DNA of 64,000 nt, taken from an uncultured Bermanella sp. (GTDB lineage Bacteria > Pseudomonadota > Gammaproteobacteria > Pseudomonadales > Oceanobacteraceae). The notes under the pieces are model-generated. The model saw only the letters and a list, made by a program, of their open reading frames with translations, was not told the DNA's origin and searched no databases. The DNA is taken from assembly GCA_913058575.1 (NCBI GenBank), contig CAJXRF010000010.1:1-64000 (forward strand), in the 5' to 3' direction. Every line of letters starts with the position of its first letter. The stretch's first letter is position 1. This document shows positions 32,401-43,013 of the stretch, one piece after another. The translations under genes were made by a program, and so were the position numbers.

Positions 32401-33032
32401 GTGCTGATGGTGTAGATGAGATTTTAATGGCGTCCCCAGTTATGCCAGTCATTGTCATTGATGATGTAACGGATGCGGTTCCACTGGCGAAAGCACTGGT
32501 GGCTGGAGGCATTAAAGTATTGGAAATTACCTTACGCAGTCCAGTGGCTCTTCAAGCCATTGCTGACATTATGATCAATGTGCCTGATGCCATTGTAGGC
32601 GCGGGAACCGTTACTACGGTTGAGCAACTGGAGCAGGTTGAGGCTTTAGGGGTTAAATTTGCATTGAGCCCAGGAATAACGAGCGCCTTACTGGTTGCGG
32701 CTAAACAAATGCGTTTGCAATACATTCCGGCTATCGCGACACCTAGTGAGCTGATGCTAGGTTTAGAACATGGCTACAAACGATTTAAGTTATTTCCTGC
32801 TTCAGTGGTGGGAGGGCGTGAAATGTTAAAGGCTTTAAATGGGCCCTTTCCTGAAATAGGATTTTGCCCAACTGGCGGCTTAACAATAGATAATTTCGCA
32901 AATGTGTTAGCACTTGAAAATGTAAAATGTGTAGGGGGCTCATGGCTTGCACCAAAGGATATTGTGCAAAGAAAAGATTGGGCAGCCATCACTCAGCTTG
33001 CATTAAGTACCGTTCTTAAAAGCAATGGTTGA
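32397..33032 (+). CDS. eda: KDPG/KHG aldolase
   Basis: VLEITLRSPVAL, VGAGTVTT, FKLFPASVVGG, CPTGG. Confidence 0.95.
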   Translation: MSADGVDEILMASPVMPVIVIDDVTDAVPLAKALVAGGIKVLEITLRSPVALQAIADIMINVPDAIVGAGTVTTVEQLEQVEALGVKFALSPGITSALLVAAKQMRLQYIPAIATPSELMLGLEHGYKRFKLFPASVVGGREMLKALNGPFPEIGFCPTGGLTIDNFANVLALENVKCVGGSWLAPKDIVQRKDWAAITQLALSTVLKSNG

Positions 33033-33105
33033 ATTAATGCCAAATCTGTATTGAATAGATTACAATCTAAACATTAAGTTCTGTGAACAACAGTGGAAGG
33101 GTTGT

Positions 33106-34098
33106 ATGGCAACAATGAAGGACATTGCTCGGGTAGCAGGCGTATCAACGGCGACAGTATCTAGAGCGCTTATGAGTCCTGAAGTGGTTAAAGGGCCTAC
33201 CCGAATTAAGATACAAGCGGCCATCGATAAATTAGGCTATAGCCCTAATTTTATGGCCCGTAATTTACGTACGCAAAAATCACAAGCCATTGTGGTGCTG
33301 GTTCCTGATATTAGTAACCCATTTTTTGCAACGGTAATACGCGGTATTGAGCAAGTCGCTCATAGCACTGGCTACAGTGTGTTGTTGGGTGACACTCAAA
33401 ATGACCTTAAGCGCGAAGCCAGTTATGCCAACATGGTGCAAACCAAGCAGGCAGATGGGATGATTTTACTGGGTGATAGGGTTCCTTCTGAAATAGATCC
33501 TCGCAATGACTTGCGTTCTATTCACGCTCCGCTTGTGATGACCTGTGCCTATACACCAGAAGAATCTATTTATAATGTTTATATCGATAATACTGCTGCT
33601 GCCAATAAAATTGTCAGCCACTTACTGTCGAAAGGGCATAAAAAAGTGGGTTGTATCGTGGGGTATGAAAATACCATCACGCAGCAGCGTTACAAAGGTT
33701 TTTGTCAGGCTCTTAAAGCGCATGGGCTTGAGGTAAATGAGTCATGGGTAGTAGAAGGGGAATTTTCATCTGAATCAGGCTTTACGGCTGTGCAAAAAAT
33801 ACTTCAACAAAAAAATCATCCCACCGCCATTTTCTCAATTAACGATGAAATGGCCATGGGCGCTTTACAAGCCATAAAAGCGCACGGTCTAAAAGTTCCA
33901 GAAGACATTGCCTTAGTTGGCTTTGATGACATTCGCTTCTCGGAATACACGGATCCGCCGTTAACCACGGTTTCACAAAATGGCATTGAAATGGGATGTA
34001 ACGCCATGCGAATGCTCATAGAATTAATGAACGGAAAACAACCCAAGCGAGCGAAGCAAGAGCTGGATTATCAATTGGTCATTCGCCAGTCTGGTTAG
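33106..34098 (+). CDS. LacI-family transcriptional regulator
   Basis: MATMKDIARVAGVSTATVSRALMSPEVV HTH; periplasmic-binding-like C-domain. Confidence 0.93.
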   Translation: MATMKDIARVAGVSTATVSRALMSPEVVKGPTRIKIQAAIDKLGYSPNFMARNLRTQKSQAIVVLVPDISNPFFATVIRGIEQVAHSTGYSVLLGDTQNDLKREASYANMVQTKQADGMILLGDRVPSEIDPRNDLRSIHAPLVMTCAYTPEESIYNVYIDNTAAANKIVSHLLSKGHKKVGCIVGYENTITQQRYKGFCQALKAHGLEVNESWVVEGEFSSESGFTAVQKILQQKNHPTAIFSINDEMAMGALQAIKAHGLKVPEDIALVGFDDIRFSEYTDPPLTTVSQNGIEMGCNAMRMLIELMNGKQPKRAKQELDYQLVIRQSG

Positions 34099-34101
34099 GG
34101 T

Positions 34102-34824
34102 TTAGAAGTCTTGATCTAAGGCATGAATATTTATTTCATCAATCAGCTGGTAGTGTGGCTGATTGAGCATCCACATGATGGTTTCACTGACTTCCCGAGC
34201 ATTAAGTGCCCAATTTATTTCCTTACTTCCTTCTTTACCTTGATTAAAATGGGTATCCATAATACCTGGGTTTAGTTGCATAATTTTAATGCCTTGGTTT
34301 TTATATTCTCGTAGTAAACTTTGTGTAAAGCCTCGTACACCAAATTTGCTGGCCACATAAGGCGCCATGTTGGCCAAAGGTTTTTGGCTTACATCTGAAC
34401 CGATATTAATAATTGAACCCCGTTTATTTTTGATCATATTAGGTAAGAGCCAATGGCTTAATAACATCATGGCGGTTAAATTCAACTGACTAATATTGAT
34501 AACTTCTTCAATGCTGTGCTCTAGGAAGGGTTTGTAAGAACCTATGCCTGCGTTATTTATTAATATGTCCACAGGCCCCAGCACTTGCTCACTTTGCTTT
34601 AAAAATCCTTTTATAGAGTCGGGCTGGGTTAAATCACAGGGACTAAAAAAACACTTTTGTCCTAATGCATTAATTTTCCCAGCGGTTTGTGCCAGTTGAT
34701 TATTATCACGGGCTAAAATTGCCACATCACAACCTGCTTTTGCTAGGGCCAGAGCACAGTGTTTACCTAGGCCACGACTGGCGCCAGTGACTAAGGCAAC
34801 TTGTCCTTTTAACATATTATTCAT
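34102..34824 (-). CDS. Short-chain dehydrogenase/reductase
   Basis: ALVTGASRGLGKHCA, NNAGIGSY, YVASKFGVRG. Confidence 0.9.
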   Translation of the reverse strand: MNNMLKGQVALVTGASRGLGKHCALALAKAGCDVAILARDNNQLAQTAGKINALGQKCFFSPCDLTQPDSIKGFLKQSEQVLGPVDILINNAGIGSYKPFLEHSIEEVINISQLNLTAMMLLSHWLLPNMIKNKRGSIINIGSDVSQKPLANMAPYVASKFGVRGFTQSLLREYKNQGIKIMQLNPGIMDTHFNQGKEGSKEINWALNAREVSETIMWMLNQPHYQLIDEINIHALDQDF

Positions 34825-34893
34825 TCCTATTATTACTGAATAGTGATTTTACTGCTGCTGAATCATGCCAATATAACGGATAAAATATTAAAA

Positions 34894-34907
34894 TGTAATC
34901 GTTTGCA
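34894..34907. promoter_or_regulatory. LacI-family operator-like palindrome TGTAATCGTTTGCA
   Basis: Matches the recurring consensus; in the SDR/edd intergenic region. Confidence 0.65.
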
Positions 34908-35009
34908 TTTTAGTTTGATGGGGCATAGTATTAGGTTAATAAGAACAATATAAATACGTCTTTTATAAAAATTTTATACAAAGTGTATTCAGTAGGGTGT
35001 GAAAATATG

Positions 35010-36815
35010 AATAACATTGTGTTACAGGTTACTCAGGCCATCATCGAGCGCAGTAAAATAAGCCGTGATGATTACTTATCGCAAATACAATCCATGAAAG
35101 ATTTTGGTGTGGCGCGTAAATCACTAAGTTGTGGTAATTTGGCCCATGGCTTTGCGGCCAATACAGAGCAAGAAAAACAGCTGTTAAGTCAGTATGAAAA
35201 ACCCAACATAGGCATTATTTCTTCTTATAACGATATGTTATCGGCTCATCACCCTTATCAAGATTACCCTGCACAAATTAAAGCGGTGGCCATGAAAAAA
35301 GGCATTACTGCGCAATTTGCAGGGGGAGTACCTGCTATGTGTGATGGGGTAACTCAGGGTCAGCCTGGCATGGAATTAAGTTTATTTAGTCGTGACAGTA
35401 TTGCCATGAGCAGCGCCATTGCACTTTCTCATAATATGTTTGATGCGGTGGTCTGTTTAGGTATATGCGACAAAATTGTACCGGGTATGTTAATTGGCGC
35501 ATTACGGTTTGGTCATTTGCCTACAGTGTTTATTCCTGCAGGTCCCATGACGTCTGGCATGAGTAACGGTGAAAAATCGCGAATTCGTAAAGCATTTCAA
35601 TTGGGCGAAGTAGATCGTGTTGAACTGTTAAGAGCCGAATCTGAATCCTATCACTCTGCCGGTACTTGTACTTTTTACGGCACGGCGAACTCCAATCAAA
35701 TGTTAATGGAAATGATGGGGCTGCAATTACCGAGTTCTTCTTTTGTGAATCCTGGTACGCCTTTACGAGATGCATTAACACAAGAAGCGATCAATATTTT
35801 GTGTGATGCTTTAAATGGTATCGAGTCCATGGGCGTGGGCGAAATGATCAATGAAAAATCCATTGTGAATGCCATGATTGGTTTGATGGCCACTGGTGGC
35901 TCCACTAACCATACCCTTCATTTGGTGGCCATTGCGCGCGCCGCAGGCATTATCATTAATTGGGATGACTTCTCTCAACTTTCTAAGGCCATTCCTTTAT
36001 TGGCGAGAATATATCCAAACGGTCAGGCCGATGTAAATCACTTTCATGCGGCAGGTGGAATGAATTTAATTATATGGCGTTTATTACATGAAGGCTTACT
36101 GCATGAAGAGGTAAACACCATAGTGGGCCCTGGCATGCACCGTTATTGTAAAGAAGCTTATTTAAAAAATGGTCTGTTAGATTGGCGCGATGGCATGCAG
36201 TTTAGCTTAGATGAAAATATTATTTCAGCACAGGGCAGTGTATTTTGTGAAGAAGGGGGCATTCGAGTATTAAAAGGCAATTTAGGAAACTGTGTGATAA
36301 AAACATCAGCGGTGGATGTTTCTCGTCAAGTAATTGTGGCACCGGCAAAAATTTTTGAAGAACAATCGCAATTACAAGATGCCTTTGATGCCGGTGAGTT
36401 AATTGAAAATTTTATCGCGGTTGTGCGCTACCAAGGACCGAAGGCCAACGGCATGCCAGAGTTGCATAAATTAACTCCTATTTTATCTGTATTACAAGAT
36501 AAGGGCTTACAGGTGGCGTTGGTTACTGATGGGCGTATGTCGGGTGCATCTGGCAGTGTACCGGCTGCGATACATTTAACCCCTGAAGCTTTGGATGGAG
36601 GTTTGATTGCTAAAATTCAGCAGGGTGATATTTTGAGTTTGGACTGTCATAAAGGGGAGTTGAACCTATTGGTTCCAGATTCTGAATTGGCAATAAGGGA
36701 GGTGACTGTGCCCAACTTGGCAGCTCATCATGTGGGCATGGGGCGTGAATTATTTAGCATCATGCGCGAAAAAGTAGGCTCTGCTGAAGTTGGGGCTTCT
36801 GTATTTAGTTTTTAA
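35010..36815 (+). CDS. edd: Phosphogluconate dehydratase
   Basis: ILVD/Edd family; [34 protein letters not shown]. Track ORF starts at 34983. Confidence 0.93.
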   Translation, partial: NNIVLQVTQAIIERSKISRDDYLSQIQSMKDFGVARKSLSCGNLAHGFAANTEQEKQLLSQYEKPNIGIISSYNDMLSAHHPYQDYPAQIKAVAMKKGITAQFAGGVPAMCDGVTQGQPGMELSLFSRDSIAMSSAIALSHNMFDAVVCLGICDKIVPGMLIGALRFGHLPTVFIPAGPMTSGMSNGEKSRIRKAFQLGEVDRVELLRAESESYHSAGTCTFYGTANSNQMLMEMMGLQLPSSSFVNPGTPLRDALTQEAINILCDALNGIESMGVGEMINEKSIVNAMIGLMATGGSTNHTLHLVAIARAAGIIINWDDFSQLSKAIPLLARIYPNGQADVNHFHAAGGMNLIIWRLLHEGLLHEEVNTIVGPGMHRYCKEAYLKNGLLDWRDGMQFSLDENIISAQGSVFCEEGGIRVLKGNLGNCVIKTSAVDVSRQVIVAPAKIFEEQSQLQDAFDAGELIENFIAVVRYQGPKANGMPELHKLTPILSVLQDKGLQVALVTDGRMSGASGSVPAAIHLTPEALDGGLIAKIQQGDILSLDCHKGELNLLVPDSELAIREVTVPNLAAHHVGMGRELFSIMREKVGSAEVGASVFSF

Positions 36816-36865
36816 ATGTATCTTTTTCAGTTCTGTTGGTAAACGGAGCAACCTAAAAAATTGGA

Positions 36866-39800
36866 ATGAATATGTCAGAAAATAATAAAAAACATGAATT
36901 GTCAGAAACACTGGACAAATTTTATAAAAATATTTCCGCCACTATATTAGATAAACAAGATCCCATAACAGGATTATTTCCAGCCAGTACCGCCATTAAT
37001 GAGCATGGTAATTATCAGGATGCTTGGGTAAGGGATAATGTTTATTCTATCCAGGCAGTTTGGGGTCTGGCCTTAGCCTATGAAAGCGCTAATATTGATA
37101 GCCAGCGTACCTACTTGCTAAATCATTCCGTTATCCGATTGATGCGCGGGCTTTTGATTTCCATGATGCGTCAATCGGAAAAAGTTGAATCCTTTAAGCA
37201 TAATCAAGATCCGCTGTTTGCATTGCATGCTAAATACGATACTCCCACAGGTGCCACAGTGGTGGATGATGACAAATGGGGGCATTTACAATTTGACGCC
37301 ACGGCAATTTACTTAATTATGCTGGTGCGCATGATCAGTGCAGGTTTGGATATTATTTTGTCGGTAGATGAAGTGAACTTTATCCAGAACCTTATTCACT
37401 ATATAGGGCCTGCATATCGTACTGGTGACTATGGCATTTGGGAGCGAGGCAATAAAATAAACAATGGTCGCCGTGAAGTAAACGCCAGTTCAGTCGGCAT
37501 GGTCAAGTCGGCTCTTGAGTTATTAAATGGTTTTAACTTGTTTGGTAAAGAGGGGGCTGAATTAGGCGTAGTGCATGTAATTGAGGATGAAATAGCCCGA
37601 GCTCGTACTACTTTGCAAAATTTACTGCCGCGCGAATCGGCGTCTAAGGAAGTCGATGCCGCATTATTAAGTGTCATTGGCTATCCTGCCTTTTCTGTGG
37701 AGGAACCCGAAATTATCGAACTCACCAATCAAAAGGTGTTGGATAAATTATCAGGGGAATACGGTTGCAAGCGATTCTTATTAGATGGCCACCAATCCGT
37801 ACTAGAAGATCACTCACGTTTTTACTACGAAGATGATGAACTTAAAAACTTTAAAGATATTGAGTCTGAATGGCCATTGTTTTACACCTATTTGTATCTT
37901 AATAGTCTATTTAGTGAAAACCTTTCGTTGGCTCAAGGTTATTATGAGAAATTAGAATCGTTAGCCGTTGAACAAGATGGTCAAATGCTATTACCAGAGC
38001 TGTATTATGTGCCTTCTGAAAACGTAGAAGCGGAGAAAAAAAATCCACACAGCCAAAAACGCCTAGCCAATAATAATTTGCCATTAGTATGGGCTCAATC
38101 ATTATTCTATTTGGCTCGTCTACTTCATGAAAAACTGATCGTGCCTCAACAGTTAGATCCGCAAAATTTGTCTAAGCGGGTAAACTCAAAGCAGGCTCGT
38201 TCAGTTCATATCTGTTTAATTGCCAGTGACAAATCGGTACAAAATATATTAGGAGAGCAGGGCATTACCAGCAGCCTTGAAACCGACTTAACGGACATTT
38301 CCTTGTGTGGTACGCAGCAACTTCTAAATGTTTATTCAGTGTTAGGCAGCAACAAACGATTAGGTTTAAGTGGCCGCCCCATGCGTGTATTACGCAGCAT
38401 GGTCACTTCAAGGCTGTATGAAATTAATGCTAAAAAATATTTGTTTTTACCAAAATTTCAATACCAAAAATCTCGTTTTTACATGTCTTTGGATAACCGC
38501 TTATTTACTCAACGTATTTTATCTGAAGCCAATTACTTAAGTCGTCACTGGCAAAGTGAACAAGACCCTGTGATGACCATGTATGTAGATCAGTCTATGT
38601 TAAGTGCGCATACTAAAGAAAGTGTATTAGCGTTATTTAGAGATTTGGCACATGGGCAGGACCATATTCGTTTGGGCAATTTAATGGAGTTATTGCCTCA
38701 AGTTCATGTTGAAGTCATTAACGGTTTAGAACCCGTGAGTTTGACTCAGTATCACCCTGACTATGATGCCTTTGAGGGTGGGCTACTAAAATTTAATATA
38801 GCAGAAACAGAAAGTATAGATGAAACCGAAATAACCTTATGGGCTCAGGATATTCCGTTGGCTAGGATGATGGTAAAACTTTCAAAAAGTGAAAACCTAT
38901 TTGAACAGGTATTGTTACTTTCATTATTAACCAGGCGTTTTTCCTTGCAGCAAGATATTGTGATAAATGGGCAAGGTGTTTGCTTAAAGGAATTAATAAA
39001 AGAAGCGTACGCTAAAAGCTGTCAGTTGCGTTTATGGCCGTTGGTGCGCCAATGCGCCGGTTTATTGGATGTCTATCATCAAGAACTAAGCAGTGCGCTA
39101 AGTGAAATTTTAGCCCGTCAAAAACATCTGGTCTTGGGTCGTGGTTATAGTGGTTATAAAGTCATCACAGACTCAATGGAAAGCGAGCAGCTGTATCAAG
39201 AAATCGCATCTTGTTGCGGGCAAGACCCCAAAGAAAAAGTATTGATTCAAGAAATTTTAATACATATTGCCACCATTATGAGAAGTGACCCTTCTTTATT
39301 CAAAGACGTGGCTGCCCTTCGTACCACTGACTTATTATTAATACTCACCAGTCACCTCAGAGATGAACAGCACGATACTCAAGATCTTACGTTTGATGAA
39401 TTAAGCTTTCTTGCTCCCAGTGACATCGCGCTAAAATTAAAGAGTATGCTTAAAAATTACGATCAAAGTGTGCACCATATAGTCGAAGTTGAAAGTATTC
39501 ACCTGTCAGGCGTGAGCCAAGATAATACCATTAACTTCATTGAAACAGGCTTACCAGAAGGATTTGTAGACTGGCAGCAGTGGCGCAGTCAGTTGGGCAC
39601 TTTAACCCACATGCCAAAGACATTTTACTTAGATATTTGGACTTTATTGCAACGCAGTAAAGGGGTTGTCATAGGTGATAAATTTGAACGCCGAAATCGT
39701 ATTGACTCCCAATGGGTCACAGGTCAAATGACGGCGGGAGAGAAAACTTTTGAATTATACCTTGAGGGTTTAATCAGTGAAATTAAGGTGCCTGAGTATC

Positions 39801-40054
39801 GCCATTTATGCATTGAGGCATTATTAGCGTTGGCGGCCTATTTTAAGCAAAACCCCCAGGTTCAAGTAGATGATTATTTAGTGATCGATGTGTTGCTAAG
39901 CCACTGCGTGAAGGGTCATTGGTTGGCCGAGCATCCAGCTCATGCTTCTGTATATCATCGCCACAGTATTGATGCACAAAATGCTATCTTTCATGCACCA
40001 CCACACATAGTGGCGCAAAAGGTGGTACAGGCATTTCTAAATCTGGTTGTATGA
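36866..40054 (+). CDS. GH15-related / phosphorylase kinase alpha-beta subunit-like protein
   Basis: NYQDAWVRDNVYSIQAVWGLALAY, HLQFDATAIYLIML, YGIWERGNKINNG typical of PHKA/B-type GH15 domain; 1062 aa. Confidence 0.8.
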   Translation: MNMSENNKKHELSETLDKFYKNISATILDKQDPITGLFPASTAINEHGNYQDAWVRDNVYSIQAVWGLALAYESANIDSQRTYLLNHSVIRLMRGLLISMMRQSEKVESFKHNQDPLFALHAKYDTPTGATVVDDDKWGHLQFDATAIYLIMLVRMISAGLDIILSVDEVNFIQNLIHYIGPAYRTGDYGIWERGNKINNGRREVNASSVGMVKSALELLNGFNLFGKEGAELGVVHVIEDEIARARTTLQNLLPRESASKEVDAALLSVIGYPAFSVEEPEIIELTNQKVLDKLSGEYGCKRFLLDGHQSVLEDHSRFYYEDDELKNFKDIESEWPLFYTYLYLNSLFSENLSLAQGYYEKLESLAVEQDGQMLLPELYYVPSENVEAEKKNPHSQKRLANNNLPLVWAQSLFYLARLLHEKLIVPQQLDPQNLSKRVNSKQARSVHICLIASDKSVQNILGEQGITSSLETDLTDISLCGTQQLLNVYSVLGSNKRLGLSGRPMRVLRSMVTSRLYEINAKKYLFLPKFQYQKSRFYMSLDNRLFTQRILSEANYLSRHWQSEQDPVMTMYVDQSMLSAHTKESVLALFRDLAHGQDHIRLGNLMELLPQVHVEVINGLEPVSLTQYHPDYDAFEGGLLKFNIAETESIDETEITLWAQDIPLARMMVKLSKSENLFEQVLLLSLLTRRFSLQQDIVINGQGVCLKELIKEAYAKSCQLRLWPLVRQCAGLLDVYHQELSSALSEILARQKHLVLGRGYSGYKVITDSMESEQLYQEIASCCGQDPKEKVLIQEILIHIATIMRSDPSLFKDVAALRTTDLLLILTSHLRDEQHDTQDLTFDELSFLAPSDIALKLKSMLKNYDQSVHHIVEVESIHLSGVSQDNTINFIETGLPEGFVDWQQWRSQLGTLTHMPKTFYLDIWTLLQRSKGVVIGDKFERRNRIDSQWVTGQMTAGEKTFELYLEGLISEIKVPEYRHLCIEALLALAAYFKQNPQVQVDDYLVIDVLLSHCVKGHWLAEHPAHASVYHRHSIDAQNAIFHAPPHIVAQKVVQAFLNLVV

Positions 40055-40056
40055 GC

Positions 40057-40096
40057 CAATTAAGGCATAAAATACAATATTTTTATGCCTTAATTG
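40057..40096. terminator. Rho-independent terminator
   Basis: CAATTAAGGCATAAAA / TTTTATGCCTTAATTG perfect 16-bp stem, 3 nt after the stop codon. Confidence 0.85.
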
Positions 40097-40155
40097 ATTA
40101 AAAATTGAGACTTAACACTCGCAATTTAAATGCTTAGCACGTATATTTATTTTAA

Positions 40156-40169
40156 TGTAATCGATTGCA
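40156..40169. promoter_or_regulatory. LacI-family operator-like palindrome TGTAATCGATTGCA
   Basis: Recurring consensus; 87 bp upstream of the amylase gene. Confidence 0.7.
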
Positions 40170-40255
40170 TAAAGTTGAATGGCGTAAACTAGCAAGCAAT
40201 ATCAATTACGAGCTTTAAACAGTTTTAATATAAAAATAAAAATGGACAAGATCAT

Positions 40256-41860
40256 ATGTACGCAAGTGAAGGCGGGGCCAAGCGCAATTTATATTTAAAG
40301 CTAAATCCAATGCTAGGTTCAGTATTAATTATTATTGGTTTAGTAACGTTTCTTAGTGGTTGCACGAATGTCGATCACACGGAAGAAACAGTCGATCAGA
40401 GTTCGTCGGTTGTGCTTAAGCCCATGGACGGTTGGAGTGATGCGGTTATCTATTTTGTCATGCTAGACCGTTTTGCAGATGGAGATACGACTAACAACCA
40501 AAAAGTAGAGCGTTTAAACCCTGGCGGTTATCACGGTGGGGATTTGAAAGGCCTAACCCAACAAATTGATGAAATTGCCAGCTTAGGCGCCAATGTCATT
40601 TGGCTGACGCCCATTAACAAGCAAATTGATTTTGGTTTATTTGCAACCGATCCCAGTGGCAAAATTAGCGATGGTTTTCAACATTGGGGTTTTCATGGTT
40701 ATTGGATCGAAGACTTTTACCAAATCGATTCACAATTTGGCTCGGAAGAGGATTTAACCGCGCTGGTTGAAGCCGCTCATCAGCGCAATATGAAAGTCCT
40801 ATTAGATGTGGTGTATAACCATACGGGCTATTCAGCGGAAACATTTTACGATCATCACGAGCGCAAAAAGTGGTTGCGCTCTAAGAGTACTGAATGCGAC
40901 CTAGATGTCATCACCTGTCAGGTGGGGGGCTTACCGGATCTTAAAACTGAGCAGCCTAAGGTGCGCGACTATTTAATTGAACATTCAATTGCACTGGCAA
41001 AGCGTACCGGAATAGATGGTTTTCGTTTAGACACTTTTAAGCACATTGATCATCCATTTTGGAAAGAACACCGCAAGCGTACTCAGCAAGAATTGGGTGA
41101 AGATTTTTTCTTATTGGCAGAAGTGTGGGGTGGTACTTATAGAGAGCTAGATAAATGGTTTGAAAAAGACGAAACCGATTCAGGATTTGACTTTAGTTTT
41201 AGTGGTTCCTGTCAGGCCTTTGTTAATAGACGTGGTCGATCCATTGCGTTCGCTAAATATTTAGAAAAACGCCACCGTATTCGTGATGGTTACTTTATGG
41301 CGCACTATCTATCGAGTCATGATGTGAATATGGCATTGGCAGATCTTAATAATGACAAAGACAAGTTTAAACTATGTGTGGCCATGCAGATGAGCAGTTT
41401 AGGAATGCCGGTTATTTATTATGGTGAGGAAGTCGCTCGAAAAGGACAATCATGGCCGTATAATCGTATGGATATGCCTTGGGGGGATACAGATATAAAG
41501 CCGGGTGCAGGTATAAAGCGTGACGAATCCCTTAGAGAATACTATCAGGCACTTATTAAGTTACGACGTCAGCATCCCGCCATGTATGCCGGTACGTATA
41601 CCTTATTACATGCTGAAGGCGATCAAATGGTATTCATGCGCAATCATGAGGAAAAAGACGATCATGTTATCGTAGCGGTGAATAGAAGCGATAAAGATTC
41701 AGTGTTATCGCTTGAACTTCCTGATTCCGTTAAAAACAAGTCCTGGTCAAAATTCAATTTAGATACACCTAATGCAGATCAAAGTAACGCTTTTGAATCT
41801 GACCTAAAAATAAAAAACATGTCGGTGCAATTTTTTATTGCCAAGACTAAAAATAGTTGA
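40256..41860 (+). CDS. GH13 alpha-amylase, lipoprotein/secreted
   Basis: Lipobox LSGC; DVVYNHTG, GFRLDTFKH, EVWG, SSHDV motifs. Confidence 0.9.
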   Translation: MYASEGGAKRNLYLKLNPMLGSVLIIIGLVTFLSGCTNVDHTEETVDQSSSVVLKPMDGWSDAVIYFVMLDRFADGDTTNNQKVERLNPGGYHGGDLKGLTQQIDEIASLGANVIWLTPINKQIDFGLFATDPSGKISDGFQHWGFHGYWIEDFYQIDSQFGSEEDLTALVEAAHQRNMKVLLDVVYNHTGYSAETFYDHHERKKWLRSKSTECDLDVITCQVGGLPDLKTEQPKVRDYLIEHSIALAKRTGIDGFRLDTFKHIDHPFWKEHRKRTQQELGEDFFLLAEVWGGTYRELDKWFEKDETDSGFDFSFSGSCQAFVNRRGRSIAFAKYLEKRHRIRDGYFMAHYLSSHDVNMALADLNNDKDKFKLCVAMQMSSLGMPVIYYGEEVARKGQSWPYNRMDMPWGDTDIKPGAGIKRDESLREYYQALIKLRRQHPAMYAGTYTLLHAEGDQMVFMRNHEEKDDHVIVAVNRSDKDSVLSLELPDSVKNKSWSKFNLDTPNADQSNAFESDLKIKNMSVQFFIAKTKNS

Positions 41861-42960
41861 GAGTTCCCATGGCCAATATTATTTTTGAAAATGTAGCAAA
41901 GAAGTATGGCGATACGTCAATCATAAAAGAGTTGAATTTTGAAATAAAAGCTCATGAACTAATGGTGTTGGTAGGGCCGTCAGGATGTGGTAAATCCACT
42001 ACCTTGCGTATGATTGCAGGACTAGAAGACATCACCCATGGTGAGTTACGAATTAAAGATAGAATCGTTAATAAAGTCGAGCCAAAAGATCGTGATGTGG
42101 CCATGGTGTTTCAAAGCTATGCCTTGTATCCGCACATGACAGTAGGTGAAAATATTGCGTTTGGTTTAAGAATTAGAAAACTTAATGCAGAAAAAATTAA
42201 TGAGTTAGTCAGTGAAGCGGCAGAGGTGCTAGGTTTAACCGATCTTTTGGATCGCAAACCCAAAGCATTGTCAGGTGGTCAACGACAACGGGTGGCTTTA
42301 GGGCGAGCGTTAGTGAGAAAACCGTCGGTATTTTTATTTGATGAGCCTCTTTCCAATTTAGATGCGGAACTCAGAGTACAAATGCGAGCAGAGATTGCAC
42401 GCTTACAAAAACGCTTAAATACCACCGCCGTTTATGTTACCCACGATCAGGTTGAAGCCATGACACTTGGGGACCGTATAGCGGTCATGAATAAAGGTGA
42501 AATCATGCAAGTAGGCGCGCCTTTAGACTTGTATGAAAAACCAAAAAATGTATTTGTAGCCGGTTTTTTAGGAACGCCTCCCATGAACTTACTAAATGTA
42601 AGGGTTGAGGATAATCAAATTAAGAATGGCGTATTTTCTATGGCCATTCCCTCAGCTTGGCAAGCTGCCTTGGAAAATTTTGAAAATAAAAAACTCATAC
42701 TTGGGATTCGCCCAGAGCATATAACCGGTGCTAATCATGGTGATAGCAGTGGTATATATTGCAAGGGTCAAATTGAAATTGTCGAAACCCTAGGGCATGA
42801 GGTGTTGATACATGTCTCTATGAATGAAGGTAAGGAAAAGTTGGTGGCTAAATTACCCGCCCATGATATCCCCAAAATGGGCGATAACATAAAGCTGGAA
42901 CTGGATGTAAACGCAATTCACCTTTTTGATGCCGAGACTGAAGAACGTATCATTAACTAA
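41857..42960 (+). CDS. malK: Sugar ABC transporter ATP-binding protein (MalK/UgpC family)
   Basis: GPSGCGKSTTLRMIAG, LSGGQRQRVALGRALVRKP, C-terminal TOBE. Confidence 0.92.
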   Translation: MRVPMANIIFENVAKKYGDTSIIKELNFEIKAHELMVLVGPSGCGKSTTLRMIAGLEDITHGELRIKDRIVNKVEPKDRDVAMVFQSYALYPHMTVGENIAFGLRIRKLNAEKINELVSEAAEVLGLTDLLDRKPKALSGGQRQRVALGRALVRKPSVFLFDEPLSNLDAELRVQMRAEIARLQKRLNTTAVYVTHDQVEAMTLGDRIAVMNKGEIMQVGAPLDLYEKPKNVFVAGFLGTPPMNLLNVRVEDNQIKNGVFSMAIPSAWQAALENFENKKLILGIRPEHITGANHGDSSGIYCKGQIEIVETLGHEVLIHVSMNEGKEKLVAKLPAHDIPKMGDNIKLELDVNAIHLFDAETEERIIN

Positions 42961-43013
42961 TTAACCCCATTTAGTCATTACGAAAAATAAAAATAACATA
43001 GGCGATTATTGAA

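Noticed and set aside
33030-33105. Auto-regulatory operator upstream of the LacI-type gene (TGTATTGAATAGATTACA)
   Set aside because: Only a half-site GATTACA with wrong spacing; too weak to claim.
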